Source: Roseococcus pinisoli (lineage in GTDB: Bacteria; Pseudomonadota; Alphaproteobacteria; Acetobacterales; Acetobacteraceae). Taken from it: a DNA stretch of 64,000 nucleotides. Of the stretch, positions 25,415 to 33,959 are shown piece after piece. The position numbers and the translations under genes were made by a program. The stretch covers positions 62,001-126,000 of the forward strand of contig NZ_JAHCDA010000004.1 in assembly GCF_018413645.1 (NCBI RefSeq), given 5' to 3'. Under the pieces are notes generated by a model. The model ran no database searches. It was not told where the DNA came from and worked only from the letters and a program-made list of their open reading frames with translations. Each line of letters opens with the position of its first letter. Within the stretch, counting starts at the first letter, position 1.

Positions 25415-26847
25415 GCCGCCACCTCGCGCGCCCGTTGCGCGGCCGGCGGGCGCTTGTTGGCCCAGGGCCGCGCCGCCTCGAAGGCCGCGGAGGCCTGCAG
25501 CACGCCGAGGTCGTCGAAGCGGCGTCCCACGATCTGCAGCCCGACCGGCAGCCCCTTCTCGGTGAAGCCGCAGGGCACGCTGGCCGCCGGATTGCCGGAG
25601 AAGTTGAAGGGGTAGGAGAACTCCGCCCACATCAGCCAGTCCCAGGGATGCTGCGGCCAGTCCTCGGGCTGGAGGAGATGCGCCGGGAAAGCCGCCGTGC
25701 TGACGGCAGGCGTCAGCAGGAAGTCCCAGTCCTGGAAGGAACGGTGGATCGCCTCGACGTAGTCGAGCTTGGCGGCGCGCATGACGTGGTACTGCTCGGC
25801 CGTGAAGCTGCGCCCCGCCTCCATCATCGCGACGAGCGCGGGCTCCATCTGGTCCCGCCACTTGTCGAGGTAGAGGTTGGCGCGCGCGAGGTAGCCGGCC
25901 GGCCAGAAGAAGCGCGCGAGATCCACGCCCTTCGGTCCCCATTCGGGCCGCACGAGTTCGACGGTGGCGCCCATCTCCTCGAAGGCCGTCACCGCCTTGG
26001 CCACCAGGGCCGCGACATCGGCATCGACGCGGGCATGACCGAAGTCCGGGCTATAGGCGATGCGCTTGCCGCGCAGGTCGGCCTTCAGCAGGTTGGGATA
26101 ATCGGCCGGCGGCGTCTCGCAGGAGGTGTGGTCCCAGGGGTGCGGGCCGGCCATGGCCTTCAGCATCATGGCGCCATCCGCGACGGTGCGGGTCAGCGGG
26201 CCCATATGGGTCGCGTAGTCATTGTTCGGCACCGGCCAGTAGGGAATGCGGCCATAGGTCGGCTTCAGGCCGAAGACGCCGCAGAAATGCGCGGGCATGC
26301 GGACGGAGCCGCCGCCATCCGAGCCCAGATGCAGCGGCCCGTAGCCGGCCGCCGCCCCCACCGCCGCGCCCGCCGAGGAGGCGCCGGCATTGTAGCCGTG
26401 CTTCCAGGGATTGTGGGTGATGCCGTGGAGCGTGCCCTGGCTGACGCCCTTCCAGCCGAACTCCGGCACCGTCGTCTTGCCGAGCATGACCGTGCCGGCC
26501 TCGTGCAGGCGGGCGATGCAGGGCGCGTCCTCCTCCGGCACGTCGTCCTTCGTCGCGAAGGAGCCCATGCTGGTCACGAGGCCCTTGGTGGGGTGCATGT
26601 CCTTGATGGTGACCGGTACGCCCTCGAGCGGGCGCGGCGACCCGCCGGGCGCATAGGCCGCCTCGGCCGCGCGCGCCTGGGCCAGCGCGATCTCCGGCGT
26701 CAGCATCGTGATGGCATTGAGCTTCGGATCAATCGTCTCGATCCGGTCCAGCAGGACCTTCGTCACCTCGACCGGCGAGAGCCGGCGCGCGGCATAGGCC
26801 CGCTGCAATTCCACGGCCGTCATAAAGCCGATGTCTTCACTTCCCAT
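25411..26847 (-). CDS. Amidase-signature family hydrolase
   Basis: 478-residue cytosolic amidase (Ser-cisSer-Lys). The lysine lies in PVTIKDMHPTKGLVTS, the cis-Ser region in YNAGASSAGAAVGAA and the nucleophile in GSDGGGSVRMPAHFCGVFGL. The middle motif differs from the usual GGSSGG but keeps two serines. The start at 26847 is supported by GAAGGAAGG; an in-frame ATG much further upstream would reach into the divergent regulator. First gene of an operon with the ABC binding protein and divergent from a TetR regulator that is its likely controller. Substrate unknown. Confidence 0.9.
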   Translation of the reverse strand: MGSEDIGFMTAVELQRAYAARRLSPVEVTKVLLDRIETIDPKLNAITMLTPEIALAQARAAEAAYAPGGSPRPLEGVPVTIKDMHPTKGLVTSMGSFATKDDVPEEDAPCIARLHEAGTVMLGKTTVPEFGWKGVSQGTLHGITHNPWKHGYNAGASSAGAAVGAAAGYGPLHLGSDGGGSVRMPAHFCGVFGLKPTYGRIPYWPVPNNDYATHMGPLTRTVADGAMMLKAMAGPHPWDHTSCETPPADYPNLLKADLRGKRIAYSPDFGHARVDADVAALVAKAVTAFEEMGATVELVRPEWGPKGVDLARFFWPAGYLARANLYLDKWRDQMEPALVAMMEAGRSFTAEQYHVMRAAKLDYVEAIHRSFQDWDFLLTPAVSTAAFPAHLLQPEDWPQHPWDWLMWAEFSYPFNFSGNPAASVPCGFTEKGLPVGLQIVGRRFDDLGVLQASAAFEAARPWANKRPPAAQRAREVAA

Positions 26848-26956
26848 TTCGGACGCCTTCCTTCGAAGTTGGCTGCCAATTCCTGCCCTCGGGTCCGTGA
26901 TTGCGGCGGGCGGCCGGGGGTGCCAGCCTGCGCCAAACCTCGTTGGACCTCGTTGC

Positions 26957-27598
26957 TTGAATAGCAAGACGCCGCGTTCCGTATGTCAATCGCCAAATGC
27001 GCCGAGCCCGATCCGGGCCGGCCGGCCGCGCAACCCCGCGATCGACGTCGCGATCCAGGAGGCGGCGAAGAGCCTGCTGGCGGAAGTCGGCTGCGGCGCC
27101 TTCACCATGGAGGGCGTGGCCGCACGGGCGGGCATCGGCAAGCAGACGCTCTACCGCCGCTGGCCCTCGCGCGGGGACCTGCTGATCGACCTCTTCTACC
27201 TGGACGAGCTGCAGGAGCCGGAGATCGCGCCCGACCTGCCGGCAGCCGAGGCGCTGGGCGCCTATCTCGATGCCAGCTTGCAGCGGCTCTACCGCCCCTG
27301 GAACCGCAACCTGCTGCGCAGCCTGGCCGTGACCGCCCAGGACGACCCCCTGCTGCGCGAGGTCATGCTGGCGCGCATCACCTGGCCGCGGGTGGAGATG
27401 GGGCGCGCCATCCTGCGCCGCCTGAAGGCCGCCGGGCAGGTCCGCGCCGACCTGGATGTCGAGATGGCGGTGGACATGGCGAACGGGGCCATCTGGTTCC
27501 ACCTCCTCTTCATGCCCGATCCGATCGACGCCGCCCTGCGGGACCGCATCCTGCGGGAGCTGCTGGCGCTCGCGGCGGTGCCTTCGTTGCCTGGATGA
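26957..27598 (+). CDS. TetR-family transcriptional regulator
   Basis: About 213 residues. The N-terminal HTH is clear: AIQEAAKSLLAEVGCGAFTM then EGVAARAGIGKQTLYRRWPS. The C-terminal part is an unrecognised ligand domain. The start is uncertain: the HTH frame has no ATG or GTG close upstream. I give a TTG at 26957; the next ATG in frame (26831) would overlap the first codons of the divergent amidase. The ATG at 26983 is in a different frame. Position suggests repression of the amidase-ABC operon, and perhaps of the Bug gene 43 bases downstream. Confidence 0.82.
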   Translation: MNSKTPRSVCQSPNAPSPIRAGRPRNPAIDVAIQEAAKSLLAEVGCGAFTMEGVAARAGIGKQTLYRRWPSRGDLLIDLFYLDELQEPEIAPDLPAAEALGAYLDASLQRLYRPWNRNLLRSLAVTAQDDPLLREVMLARITWPRVEMGRAILRRLKAAGQVRADLDVEMAVDMANGAIWFHLLFMPDPIDAALRDRILRELLALAAVPSLPG

Positions 27599-27641
27599 CC
27601 CGGCCCCCGCGGTGGTGCAGACTGGCCGCGGAGGAACCAAC

Positions 27642-28610
27642 ATGAAGCGTCGCTCAGCCCTCGCGCTGCTCGCCACCCCTGCGCTTGCCGCCCCTGCGCT
27701 CGCTCAGGCCCAGGCGGCCTGGCCGCAGCGGCCCATCCGCATCATGGTCCCCTTCCCGCCCGGCGGCTCGAACGACGTCATCGCGCGGCCGCTCGCCGAG
27801 CGGATGCAGCAGCGGCTCGGCCAGCCCGTGGTGATCGAGAACCGCCCGGGCGCGGGCGGCTCCATCGGCGCCGGGCAGGTCGCGCAATCGGCGCCGGACG
27901 GCCATACGCTGATGATCAGCAGCAGCAGCTTCGCCGCCTCGGCCGCCATTCAGCAGACGTCCTACGACGCCATCCGCAGCTTCGACACGGTCTCGCTGCT
28001 CGCCCGCGCGCCGTTCCTGGTGCTGACCAACCCGAACTTCCCGCCGCGCGACATCAACGAGCTCATCGCCTATTGCCGGGCCCGGCCGGGCGAGATCGAC
28101 TTCGCCAGCTCCGGCCCCGGGGGCATCAACCACTTCGTGACGGAGCTCTTCGCGCTGCGGGCCGGGCTGCAGCTCAACCACGTGCCCTATCGCGGCATGC
28201 CGCCGGCGGTGACGGACCTCATCGCCGGCCACATCCCGCTGCTGATCACGACCATGGCCAGCGCCTCGGCCGCCATCCGCGAGAACCGCGCCCGGCTGCT
28301 CGCCTATTGCGCGCCCGGCGCGCCGGCCGGCAGCCCGCCCGCGCCGACCGTGAAGGAAGCGACGGGCATCGACTACGAGGCCTCCATCTGGTGGGGCCTG
28401 CTCGCCCCGCGCGGGATTCCGGCCGAGCCCCTGCGCGTCCTGAACGCCGCCGTCGCGGCCAGCCTCGCGGAGCCGGAGGTCGCGCGCATCTACGAGGCCG
28501 AGGGCGCCACGACCGACCCCTCGACCCCCCAGCACTATGCCGAGGTGCTGCGGCGGGACATCGCCGCCTTCCGGGAGGTCGCGCAGGCCGCCAATATCCG
28601 GCTGGACTAG
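27642..28610 (+). CDS. Bug-family periplasmic solute receptor, copy 2
   Basis: 322-residue TctC-like binding protein. Signal peptide MKRRSALALLATPALAAPAL; then WPQRPIRIMVPFPPGGSNDV, the Bug core, VIENRPGAGGSIGAGQVAQS, the loop FASSGPGGINHFVTELFALR and HVPYRGMPPAVTDLIAGHIP. The ribosome site (GGAGG) is strong. It follows TetR on the same strand, so a common transcript is possible. No TctA/B genes. Ligand unknown; the amidase neighbourhood hints at an amide, nitrile or carboxylate. Confidence 0.9.
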   Translation: MKRRSALALLATPALAAPALAQAQAAWPQRPIRIMVPFPPGGSNDVIARPLAERMQQRLGQPVVIENRPGAGGSIGAGQVAQSAPDGHTLMISSSSFAASAAIQQTSYDAIRSFDTVSLLARAPFLVLTNPNFPPRDINELIAYCRARPGEIDFASSGPGGINHFVTELFALRAGLQLNHVPYRGMPPAVTDLIAGHIPLLITTMASASAAIRENRARLLAYCAPGAPAGSPPAPTVKEATGIDYEASIWWGLLAPRGIPAEPLRVLNAAVAASLAEPEVARIYEAEGATTDPSTPQHYAEVLRRDIAAFREVAQAANIRLD

Positions 28611-28691
28611 CGCTCTTTGTCCTCCGGGGCGCCCCCCGACTTATTCCATGGACGAAGCAACCGCGGGGCCCGGGCCGTCATTGAAGCGCGC

Positions 28692-29765
28692 ATGTCTCGC
28701 ACGCTCCTCTCCGCGCTGATCCTCCTCGGCACGCTGCTGCTGCTCTTCATCCTCACGCCCGGGGTCCTGCTGGTCCTTTTCGCCGGGGTGCTGCTGGCCG
28801 TGGCCATCCGGGCCGTCGCCGTCCCCCTCGCCGCGCGGCTCGGCCTCGGCGAGGGCTGGGGCGTGATGATCGTCTCCCTGCTGGCCGTCCTGATGGCGGG
28901 CTTCGCCTTCTGGTTCGCCTCCGACGCCATCTCCTCCCAGGCGGAGAGCTTCCGGCAGCAGCTGCCCGAGCTGGTGCAGCGCGTGCAGGAGCGGTTGTCG
29001 CAATACAGCTGGGGCCGATGGGTGATCGAACAGATCGATCCCCGCCGCCTCGTGCCCTCGGGCCAGACCGCCAGCACGGCCGCCACCTACGCCTTCTCGG
29101 GCCTCGGCGGCCTGCTCGGCGGGCTGGGCGACGTGGTGCTGATCCTGCTGCTCGGCCTCTACCTGGCGAGCGATCCTGCCCCCTACCGCAAGGCGGCGCT
29201 GGCGCTCGTCGCCCCCCCGGGGCGGCCGCGGCTGCTGGCCGTGATGGACCAGGGCGGCCAGGCGCTGCGCGGTTGGCTGCTGGGCCAGCTCTTCTCCATG
29301 GTCGTCACGGGCACCTTCATCGGCCTCGGCCTCTGGGCGCTCGGCGTCCAGATGGCAGGGCTCCTGGCGCTGATCGCGGCCGTGTTCGGCTTCATCCCCT
29401 ATATCGGGCCGCTGATCTCGGTGGTGCCCTCGCTGCTGGTCGCGCTGGGGCAGGACCCTTCCCTGGTGCCCTGGGTGATCGGCCTCTTCGTCGTGTCGCT
29501 GACCGTGGAGGGCAATATCCTCACGCCCATGGTGCAGCGGCAAACGGCCCATCTGCCACCGGCCTATCTGCTCGGCGCCCAGGCGCTGATGGGCTCGGGC
29601 TTCGGCCTGATCGGTGTGATCCTGGCCGCGCCGCTGGCAGCGCTGACCATGGCGGCGGTTAAGGTCGGCTATGTGGAAGGCTGGGTCGAGGCCGAAGGCC
29701 CCTTGCGGGCGCCCGAAGGCAGCCCGGCGGCAAAGGCCGCCACCGCGCCCGAAGGCCGCGGCTGA
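28692..29765 (+). CDS. AI-2E family transporter
   Basis: 357-residue inner-membrane protein with eight or so hydrophobic segments. The family pattern is visible: two N-terminal helices (LLSALILLGTLLLLFILTPG), an amphipathic stretch (SFRQQLPELVQRVQERLSQY), then GLGDVVLILLLGLYLASDPA, FSMVVTGTFIGLGLWALGVQ, the proline-rich FGFIPYIGPLISVVPSLLVA and EGNILTPMVQRQTAHLPPAY. Family members export autoinducer-2 in E. coli (TqsA) or ions in others; the substrate here cannot be inferred. The ATG at 28692 begins directly before the first helix. Confidence 0.9.
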   Translation: MSRTLLSALILLGTLLLLFILTPGVLLVLFAGVLLAVAIRAVAVPLAARLGLGEGWGVMIVSLLAVLMAGFAFWFASDAISSQAESFRQQLPELVQRVQERLSQYSWGRWVIEQIDPRRLVPSGQTASTAATYAFSGLGGLLGGLGDVVLILLLGLYLASDPAPYRKAALALVAPPGRPRLLAVMDQGGQALRGWLLGQLFSMVVTGTFIGLGLWALGVQMAGLLALIAAVFGFIPYIGPLISVVPSLLVALGQDPSLVPWVIGLFVVSLTVEGNILTPMVQRQTAHLPPAYLLGAQALMGSGFGLIGVILAAPLAALTMAAVKVGYVEGWVEAEGPLRAPEGSPAAKAATAPEGRG

Positions 29766-29789
29766 CGCGCGAGGCGCGCCGGAAAGCCA

Positions 29790-29815
29790 GCGCCGCGCCC
29801 CGGGGGGCGCGGCGC
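29790..29815. terminator. Strong hairpin between convergent genes
   Basis: Twelve-base arms GCGCCGCGCCCC/GGGGCGCGGCGC nearly abutting, followed by CTTT on the plus strand; separates the AI-2E transporter from the aldehyde dehydrogenase. Confidence 0.65.
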
Positions 29816-29825
29816 CTTTCGCCGA

Positions 29826-31256
29826 TCAGGCGGTCTCGTAGCCGATGACGGCCTTGATCTCCGTGAAGTCGTCGAGCGCCCACTTGCCGTATTCGCGGCC
29901 GTTGCCCGACTGCTTGTAGCCGCCGAAGGGCGCGGCCGTGTCGCCGACCGGGTAGTTCATGAAGACGTTGCCCGCGCGCATCTGCGAGGAGACCTCACGC
30001 GCCTTCTTCACGTCGCTCGCCTGCACATAGGCCGCGAGGCCGTAGATGGTGTCGTTGGCCATCTCGATGACCTCGGACTCGTCCTTGTAGGGCAGGATCG
30101 AGAGCACCGGGCCGAAGATTTCCTCGCGCGCAATGGTCATGTCGTTGCGCACGCCGGCGAAGATCGTGGGCCGCACGAAGTAGCCGCGGTTGAGGTTCTC
30201 CGGACGGCCGGGGCCGCCCGTCACCAGCTCCGCGCCCTCGTCGATGCCGGCCTGGATCAGGCGCTGGATCTTCTCGAACTGCACCTCGCTCACGACCGGA
30301 CCGAGGTTGGTCTTCGGATCGGCCACGTCGCCCACGACCAGCTTCTCCGCCGCCGCCTTGGCGATGGCCTTGGCTTCCTCGTGACGCGCGGCGGGGACGA
30401 ACATGCGGGTCGGCGCGTTGCAGGACTGGCCGCTGTTGCCCATCATGCCGACGACGCCCTTCGTGACCGCCGTCTGGAGGTCGACATCCGGCAGCAGGAT
30501 ATTGGCCGACTTGCCGCCGAGCTCCTGCGACACGCGCTTCACCGTCGTGGCCGCCGCCTGGGCGACGAGGATGCCCGCGCGGGTCGAGCCCGTGAAGGAC
30601 ATCATGTCGATGTCGGGATGCGAGGACATGGCGGCGCCGACCACGTGGCCCTCGCCCTGCACCATGTTGTAGACGCCCTTCGGCACGCCGGCGGCATGCA
30701 TCACCTCGGACCAGATGATGGCGTTGAGCGGCGCGACCTCGGAGGGCTTGAGCACCATGGTGCAGCCCGCGGCGATGCCCGGCGCGACCTTGCAGACGAT
30801 CTGGTTGATCGGCCAGTTCCAGGGCGTGATGAGCCCGACAACGCCGATCGGCTCGCGCGCGATGAGCGTCGTGCCCTCGAGCTTCTCGAACTCGTATTCC
30901 TCGAGCACCTGGATCATGCGCTTGAGGTGGCCCGTGCCGGTGGCGGCCTGGCGCTCCAGCGCGAACTTCACCGGTGCGCCCATCTCCTGCGAGAGGGCGT
31001 CGGCGATGTCCGACTTGCGCTTCTCGTATTCGGAGAGGATGGCCTTCAGCAGGTCCAGGCGCTGCTCGCGGCTGGTGCGCGAGAAGGAGGGGAAGGCGGC
31101 CTTGGCCGCGGCCACGGCACGGTCCACGTCGGCCGCGCCGCCGACGGCGATCTGAGTGAAGACTTCCTCGGTGGACGGATTGACCACGTCGAGCAGCTTG
31201 GGCTCCAAGGGCTCGACCCAGGCGCCGTTCACATAATGCTGGCGTTCGTGTTGCAT
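29826..31256 (-). CDS. Aldehyde dehydrogenase, NAD(P)-dependent
   Basis: 476-residue ALDH-superfamily enzyme oxidising an aldehyde to the acid. Recognised from GVVGLITPWNWPINQIVCKV, MSFTGSTRAGILVAQAA, VSQELGGKSANI with the general-base Glu, GNSGQSCNAPTRMF with the catalytic Cys, and EEIFGPVLSILPY. It resembles the broad aliphatic or semialdehyde group; the substrate is not determined. The start at 31256 follows GGAGGAATT. Divergent from the second amidase across a 125-base space containing TATATA. Confidence 0.95.
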   Translation of the reverse strand: MQHERQHYVNGAWVEPLEPKLLDVVNPSTEEVFTQIAVGGAADVDRAVAAAKAAFPSFSRTSREQRLDLLKAILSEYEKRKSDIADALSQEMGAPVKFALERQAATGTGHLKRMIQVLEEYEFEKLEGTTLIAREPIGVVGLITPWNWPINQIVCKVAPGIAAGCTMVLKPSEVAPLNAIIWSEVMHAAGVPKGVYNMVQGEGHVVGAAMSSHPDIDMMSFTGSTRAGILVAQAAATTVKRVSQELGGKSANILLPDVDLQTAVTKGVVGMMGNSGQSCNAPTRMFVPAARHEEAKAIAKAAAEKLVVGDVADPKTNLGPVVSEVQFEKIQRLIQAGIDEGAELVTGGPGRPENLNRGYFVRPTIFAGVRNDMTIAREEIFGPVLSILPYKDESEVIEMANDTIYGLAAYVQASDVKKAREVSSQMRAGNVFMNYPVGDTAAPFGGYKQSGNGREYGKWALDDFTEIKAVIGYETA

Positions 31257-31381
31257 GTGGAATTCCTCCGCGGATGGACCGGTGGCCCGGCTCGTTATCT
31301 TCCATTGTATATAGCGTGACGACAAGCCGAGGGGCACCCCCGGGACGTGACGCCGGCCCGCCTTCGGCGCATCCTTCCCCC

Positions 31382-32788
31382 ATGCACGACCTGACCACCA
31401 AGACCGATCCTGCGCTCATGTCCGCGGAGGAGCTGCTAGCGCTCTTCGCCCGCCGCGCGCTTTCCCCCGTCGAAGCGCTGAAAGCGGTCTCCGAGCGCAT
31501 CGCGCGCTACAATCCCTGGGTGAACGCCTTCGCGGCGCTCAATCCCCGCGCCCTGCAGCAGGCCGGCGAGAGCGAGGCGCGCTGGATGGCCGGCCGGCCC
31601 ATGGGCCAGCTCGACGGCGTGCCCGCCACGGTGAAGGACCTGCTGAACCTCGCGGGGTTCCCCACCCGGCGCGGCAGCCGCACGACCGACGCCACGCCCG
31701 CCACGGAGGACGCCCCCTCCGTCCTCGGCCTCAAGCAGGCGGGCGCCGTGATCGTGGGCAAGACGACGACGACGGAATTCGGCTGGAAATCGCCCGGCGA
31801 CTGCCCGCTGCACGGCATCACCCGCAATCCCTGGAACCGCGAGCGCACGCCCGGCGGCTCCTCCAGCGGCGCGGGCGCAGCCGGCGCGGCCTGCTTCAGC
31901 CCGCTGCATATCGGCACCGATGCCGGCGGCTCGATCCGCATCCCCGCCGCCTTCTGCGGCCTGGTCGGCCTGAAGCCGAGCTTCGGGCGCGTCCCGCAAT
32001 GGCCGCTCGGCGCCTTCGCCCATGTCGCCGTCGCCGGCCCCATGGCGCGCTCGGTCCGCGACGCGGCACTGATGTTCAACGCCCTCGCCCGGCACGACCT
32101 GCGCGATCCCTTCTGCCTGCCGGACGACAAGCGCGAATGGCGCGACGGCATCGAGGACGGCGTGAAGGGCATGCGCGTGGGGCTGGTGCGCCGGCTCGGC
32201 TTCGATGCCCCGCTGGATGCCGACGGGGAGACCGCCCTGATCGAGGCGGCCCGGGCGCTGGAGGAGGCTGGCGCCATCGTCGAGGAGGCCGATCCGGGCC
32301 TGCCGGACACGCGCGCCATCTTCGGCCGCGTCTGGGGCGTGGCCCTGGCCCGGCTGGTCGCGACCGTGCCGGCGGAGCGGCGCGCTTTGCTCGACGCCGG
32401 GATCACCGACGTCGCCGAGGCGGAGTCGGCCATGAGCGCGGTGGATTTCCTGGGCGCCGAGGCCCTGCGCTTGGAGGCGGCCCATGCCATGGCACGCTTC
32501 CACCAGCGCTACGACGTGATGCTTACCCCCTGCACGCCGACCGCCGCCTTCGCCGCGGACCAGCCGACGCTGCACCCCCAGATGGCCCTCTGGCGCGACT
32601 GGGCGCCCTGGACCTTCGCCCATAACCTGACCCGCCAGCCCGCGATCTCGGTGCCGGTCGGCCTCGATTCGGAGGGGATGCCCCGCGCCGTCCAGATCGC
32701 CGCGGCGCTCTATCGAGACGACCTCTGCCTCCGCGTGGCGCGGACTCTTGAAATCGCAAGGCAGATCCCCACCGCCCCGGCCTTGTAA
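31382..32788 (+). CDS. Amidase-signature family hydrolase, second copy
   Basis: 468-residue amidase with an intact triad: Lys in VPATVKDLLNLAGFPTRRGS, cis-Ser in RTPGGSSSGAGAAGAA and Ser in GTDAGGSIRIPAAFCGLVGL. It is more canonical than the amidase at 25411. Followed by a fumarylacetoacetate-hydrolase-type gene, a small protein and a Bug receptor on the same strand, and divergent from an aldehyde dehydrogenase: an arrangement that suggests a catabolic route from an amide to a carboxylic acid and then ring or chain cleavage. That route is inference. Confidence 0.92.
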   Translation: MHDLTTKTDPALMSAEELLALFARRALSPVEALKAVSERIARYNPWVNAFAALNPRALQQAGESEARWMAGRPMGQLDGVPATVKDLLNLAGFPTRRGSRTTDATPATEDAPSVLGLKQAGAVIVGKTTTTEFGWKSPGDCPLHGITRNPWNRERTPGGSSSGAGAAGAACFSPLHIGTDAGGSIRIPAAFCGLVGLKPSFGRVPQWPLGAFAHVAVAGPMARSVRDAALMFNALARHDLRDPFCLPDDKREWRDGIEDGVKGMRVGLVRRLGFDAPLDADGETALIEAARALEEAGAIVEEADPGLPDTRAIFGRVWGVALARLVATVPAERRALLDAGITDVAEAESAMSAVDFLGAEALRLEAAHAMARFHQRYDVMLTPCTPTAAFAADQPTLHPQMALWRDWAPWTFAHNLTRQPAISVPVGLDSEGMPRAVQIAAALYRDDLCLRVARTLEIARQIPTAPAL

Positions 32789-32809
32789 CGTAAACGTAAA
32801 GCTGCTTAC

Positions 32810-32832
32810 TCCGCCCCCAGGACTTGGGCGGA
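32810..32832 (+). promoter_or_regulatory. Hairpin in front of the FAH-family gene
   Basis: TCCGCCC/GGGCGGA stem with a nine-base loop, eight bases before the ATG at 32841; the GGCGGA most likely to serve as ribosome site lies in the 3' arm. It may be a weak terminator or a translational control element. Confidence 0.35.
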
Positions 32833-32840
32833 ATTGCAGC

Positions 32841-33725
32841 ATGCGGCTGGTCACATTCACCCGCGCCGGACAGGTGCGGCAGGAAGTGGGTGCGCTCGAC
32901 GCGGAGGGAGCTGTGCTCGACCTCTGCGCGGTCGAGCCCCTGCTCCGCGGACAGACCATGATCGACGTCGCGGCCGGCGAGCCCGCCCTCCTCGACAAGC
33001 TGCGCCAGGCGGCGGCCAAGGCCCCCGTCGTGGTCGATGCCAAGCTCTGCGCGCCCATCCCCCGCACGCCGAAGAACATCTTCTGCGTGGGCAAGAACTA
33101 CCATGAGCACGCCAAGGAATTCGCGGGCTCCGGCTTCGACGGCGGCGCCAAGGACGTGGTGCCGCCCTTCCCCGTCGTCTTCAGCAAGCCGCACACGGCC
33201 ATCATCGCCGATGGCGAGCCCATCCTGGGCCATCTCGATCCGACCGGCGGCCTCGACTACGAGGGCGAGCTCGGCGTGGTCATCGGCAAGGGCGGCCGCG
33301 GCATCTCCAAGGCCGACGCCCTTTCTCACGTCTTCGGCTACACCATCGTCAACGACGTCACGGCGCGCCACCTGCAGAAGCGCCACAGCCAGTGGATCCT
33401 GGGCAAGGGGCTCGACAGCTTCTGCCCGATGGGCCCGGCCCTCCTCACCGCGGACGAAGTGCCCGACCCGACCCAGCTCACCCTCACCACCTGGGTGAAC
33501 GGCGAGCGTCGGCAGCACGCCCCCGTCTCGGACCTCATCTTCGATATTCCGACGCTGATCGAAGCCATCAGCGCCGCCATCACGCTGGAGCCGGGCGACC
33601 TCATCGCCACCGGCACCCCGGCCGGGGTGGGCATCGGCTTCAATCCACCCGTCTTCCTGAAGACGGGCGATGTCGTGCGGATCGAGGTGCCGGGTATCGG
33701 CACCCTGGAGAATCGAGTGGCCTGA
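32841..33725 (+). CDS. Fumarylacetoacetate hydrolase family protein
   Basis: 294-residue metal-dependent C-C hydrolase or decarboxylase/isomerase. The FAH core is plain: PKNIFCVGKNYHEHAKEFAG, PVVFSKPHTAIIADGEPI, LDYEGELGVVIGKGGRGISK with the metal-binding Glu residues, VFGYTIVNDVTARHLQKRHS, KGLDSFCPMGPALLTADEV and LIATGTPAGVG. Substrates of this family include acylpyruvates, homoprotocatechuate intermediates and oxaloacetate. It follows the amidase by 52 bases with a hairpin between. Confidence 0.93.
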   Translation: MRLVTFTRAGQVRQEVGALDAEGAVLDLCAVEPLLRGQTMIDVAAGEPALLDKLRQAAAKAPVVVDAKLCAPIPRTPKNIFCVGKNYHEHAKEFAGSGFDGGAKDVVPPFPVVFSKPHTAIIADGEPILGHLDPTGGLDYEGELGVVIGKGGRGISKADALSHVFGYTIVNDVTARHLQKRHSQWILGKGLDSFCPMGPALLTADEVPDPTQLTLTTWVNGERRQHAPVSDLIFDIPTLIEAISAAITLEPGDLIATGTPAGVGIGFNPPVFLKTGDVVRIEVPGIGTLENRVA

Positions 33726-33761
33726 GGGCCGGATTGCAGCCCCCGCTGCAGGAGATGACGA

Positions 33762-33959
33762 ATGCGTGGCTTTAATCCCCTTCCGGCGGCCCGCCGCCGC
33801 TGCGTGACCGCCGGCCCGGCGAAACGGACCGAGCGCCTGCCGGACGCGGCTTCCTTCTACGAGCCCCCCCGCTCGCTGGAGGAGCCCGAGGGCCGTAACG
33901 CCGAGGACCGGCTGTCCTGGCACAGCCAGACCGTGACCTGGATCGGCCCGAAGGAATGA
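33762..33959 (+). CDS. Small protein of unknown function between FAH and Bug genes
   Basis: 65 residues, no membrane segment or signal peptide: MRGFNPLPAARRRCVTAGPA at the start and RLSWHSQTVTWIGPKE at the end. Supported by an AGGAG site seven bases before the ATG and by a four-base ATGA overlap with the next gene, both signs of a translated, coupled gene. Composition is like its neighbours. Function unknown. Confidence 0.5.
   Translation: MRGFNPLPAARRRCVTAGPAKRTERLPDAASFYEPPRSLEEPEGRNAEDRLSWHSQTVTWIGPKE

Noticed and set aside
26983-27645. ATG-started open frame over the TetR gene
   Set aside because: The protein in that frame is an Arg/Ala/Gly-rich shadow; the HTH lies in another frame.
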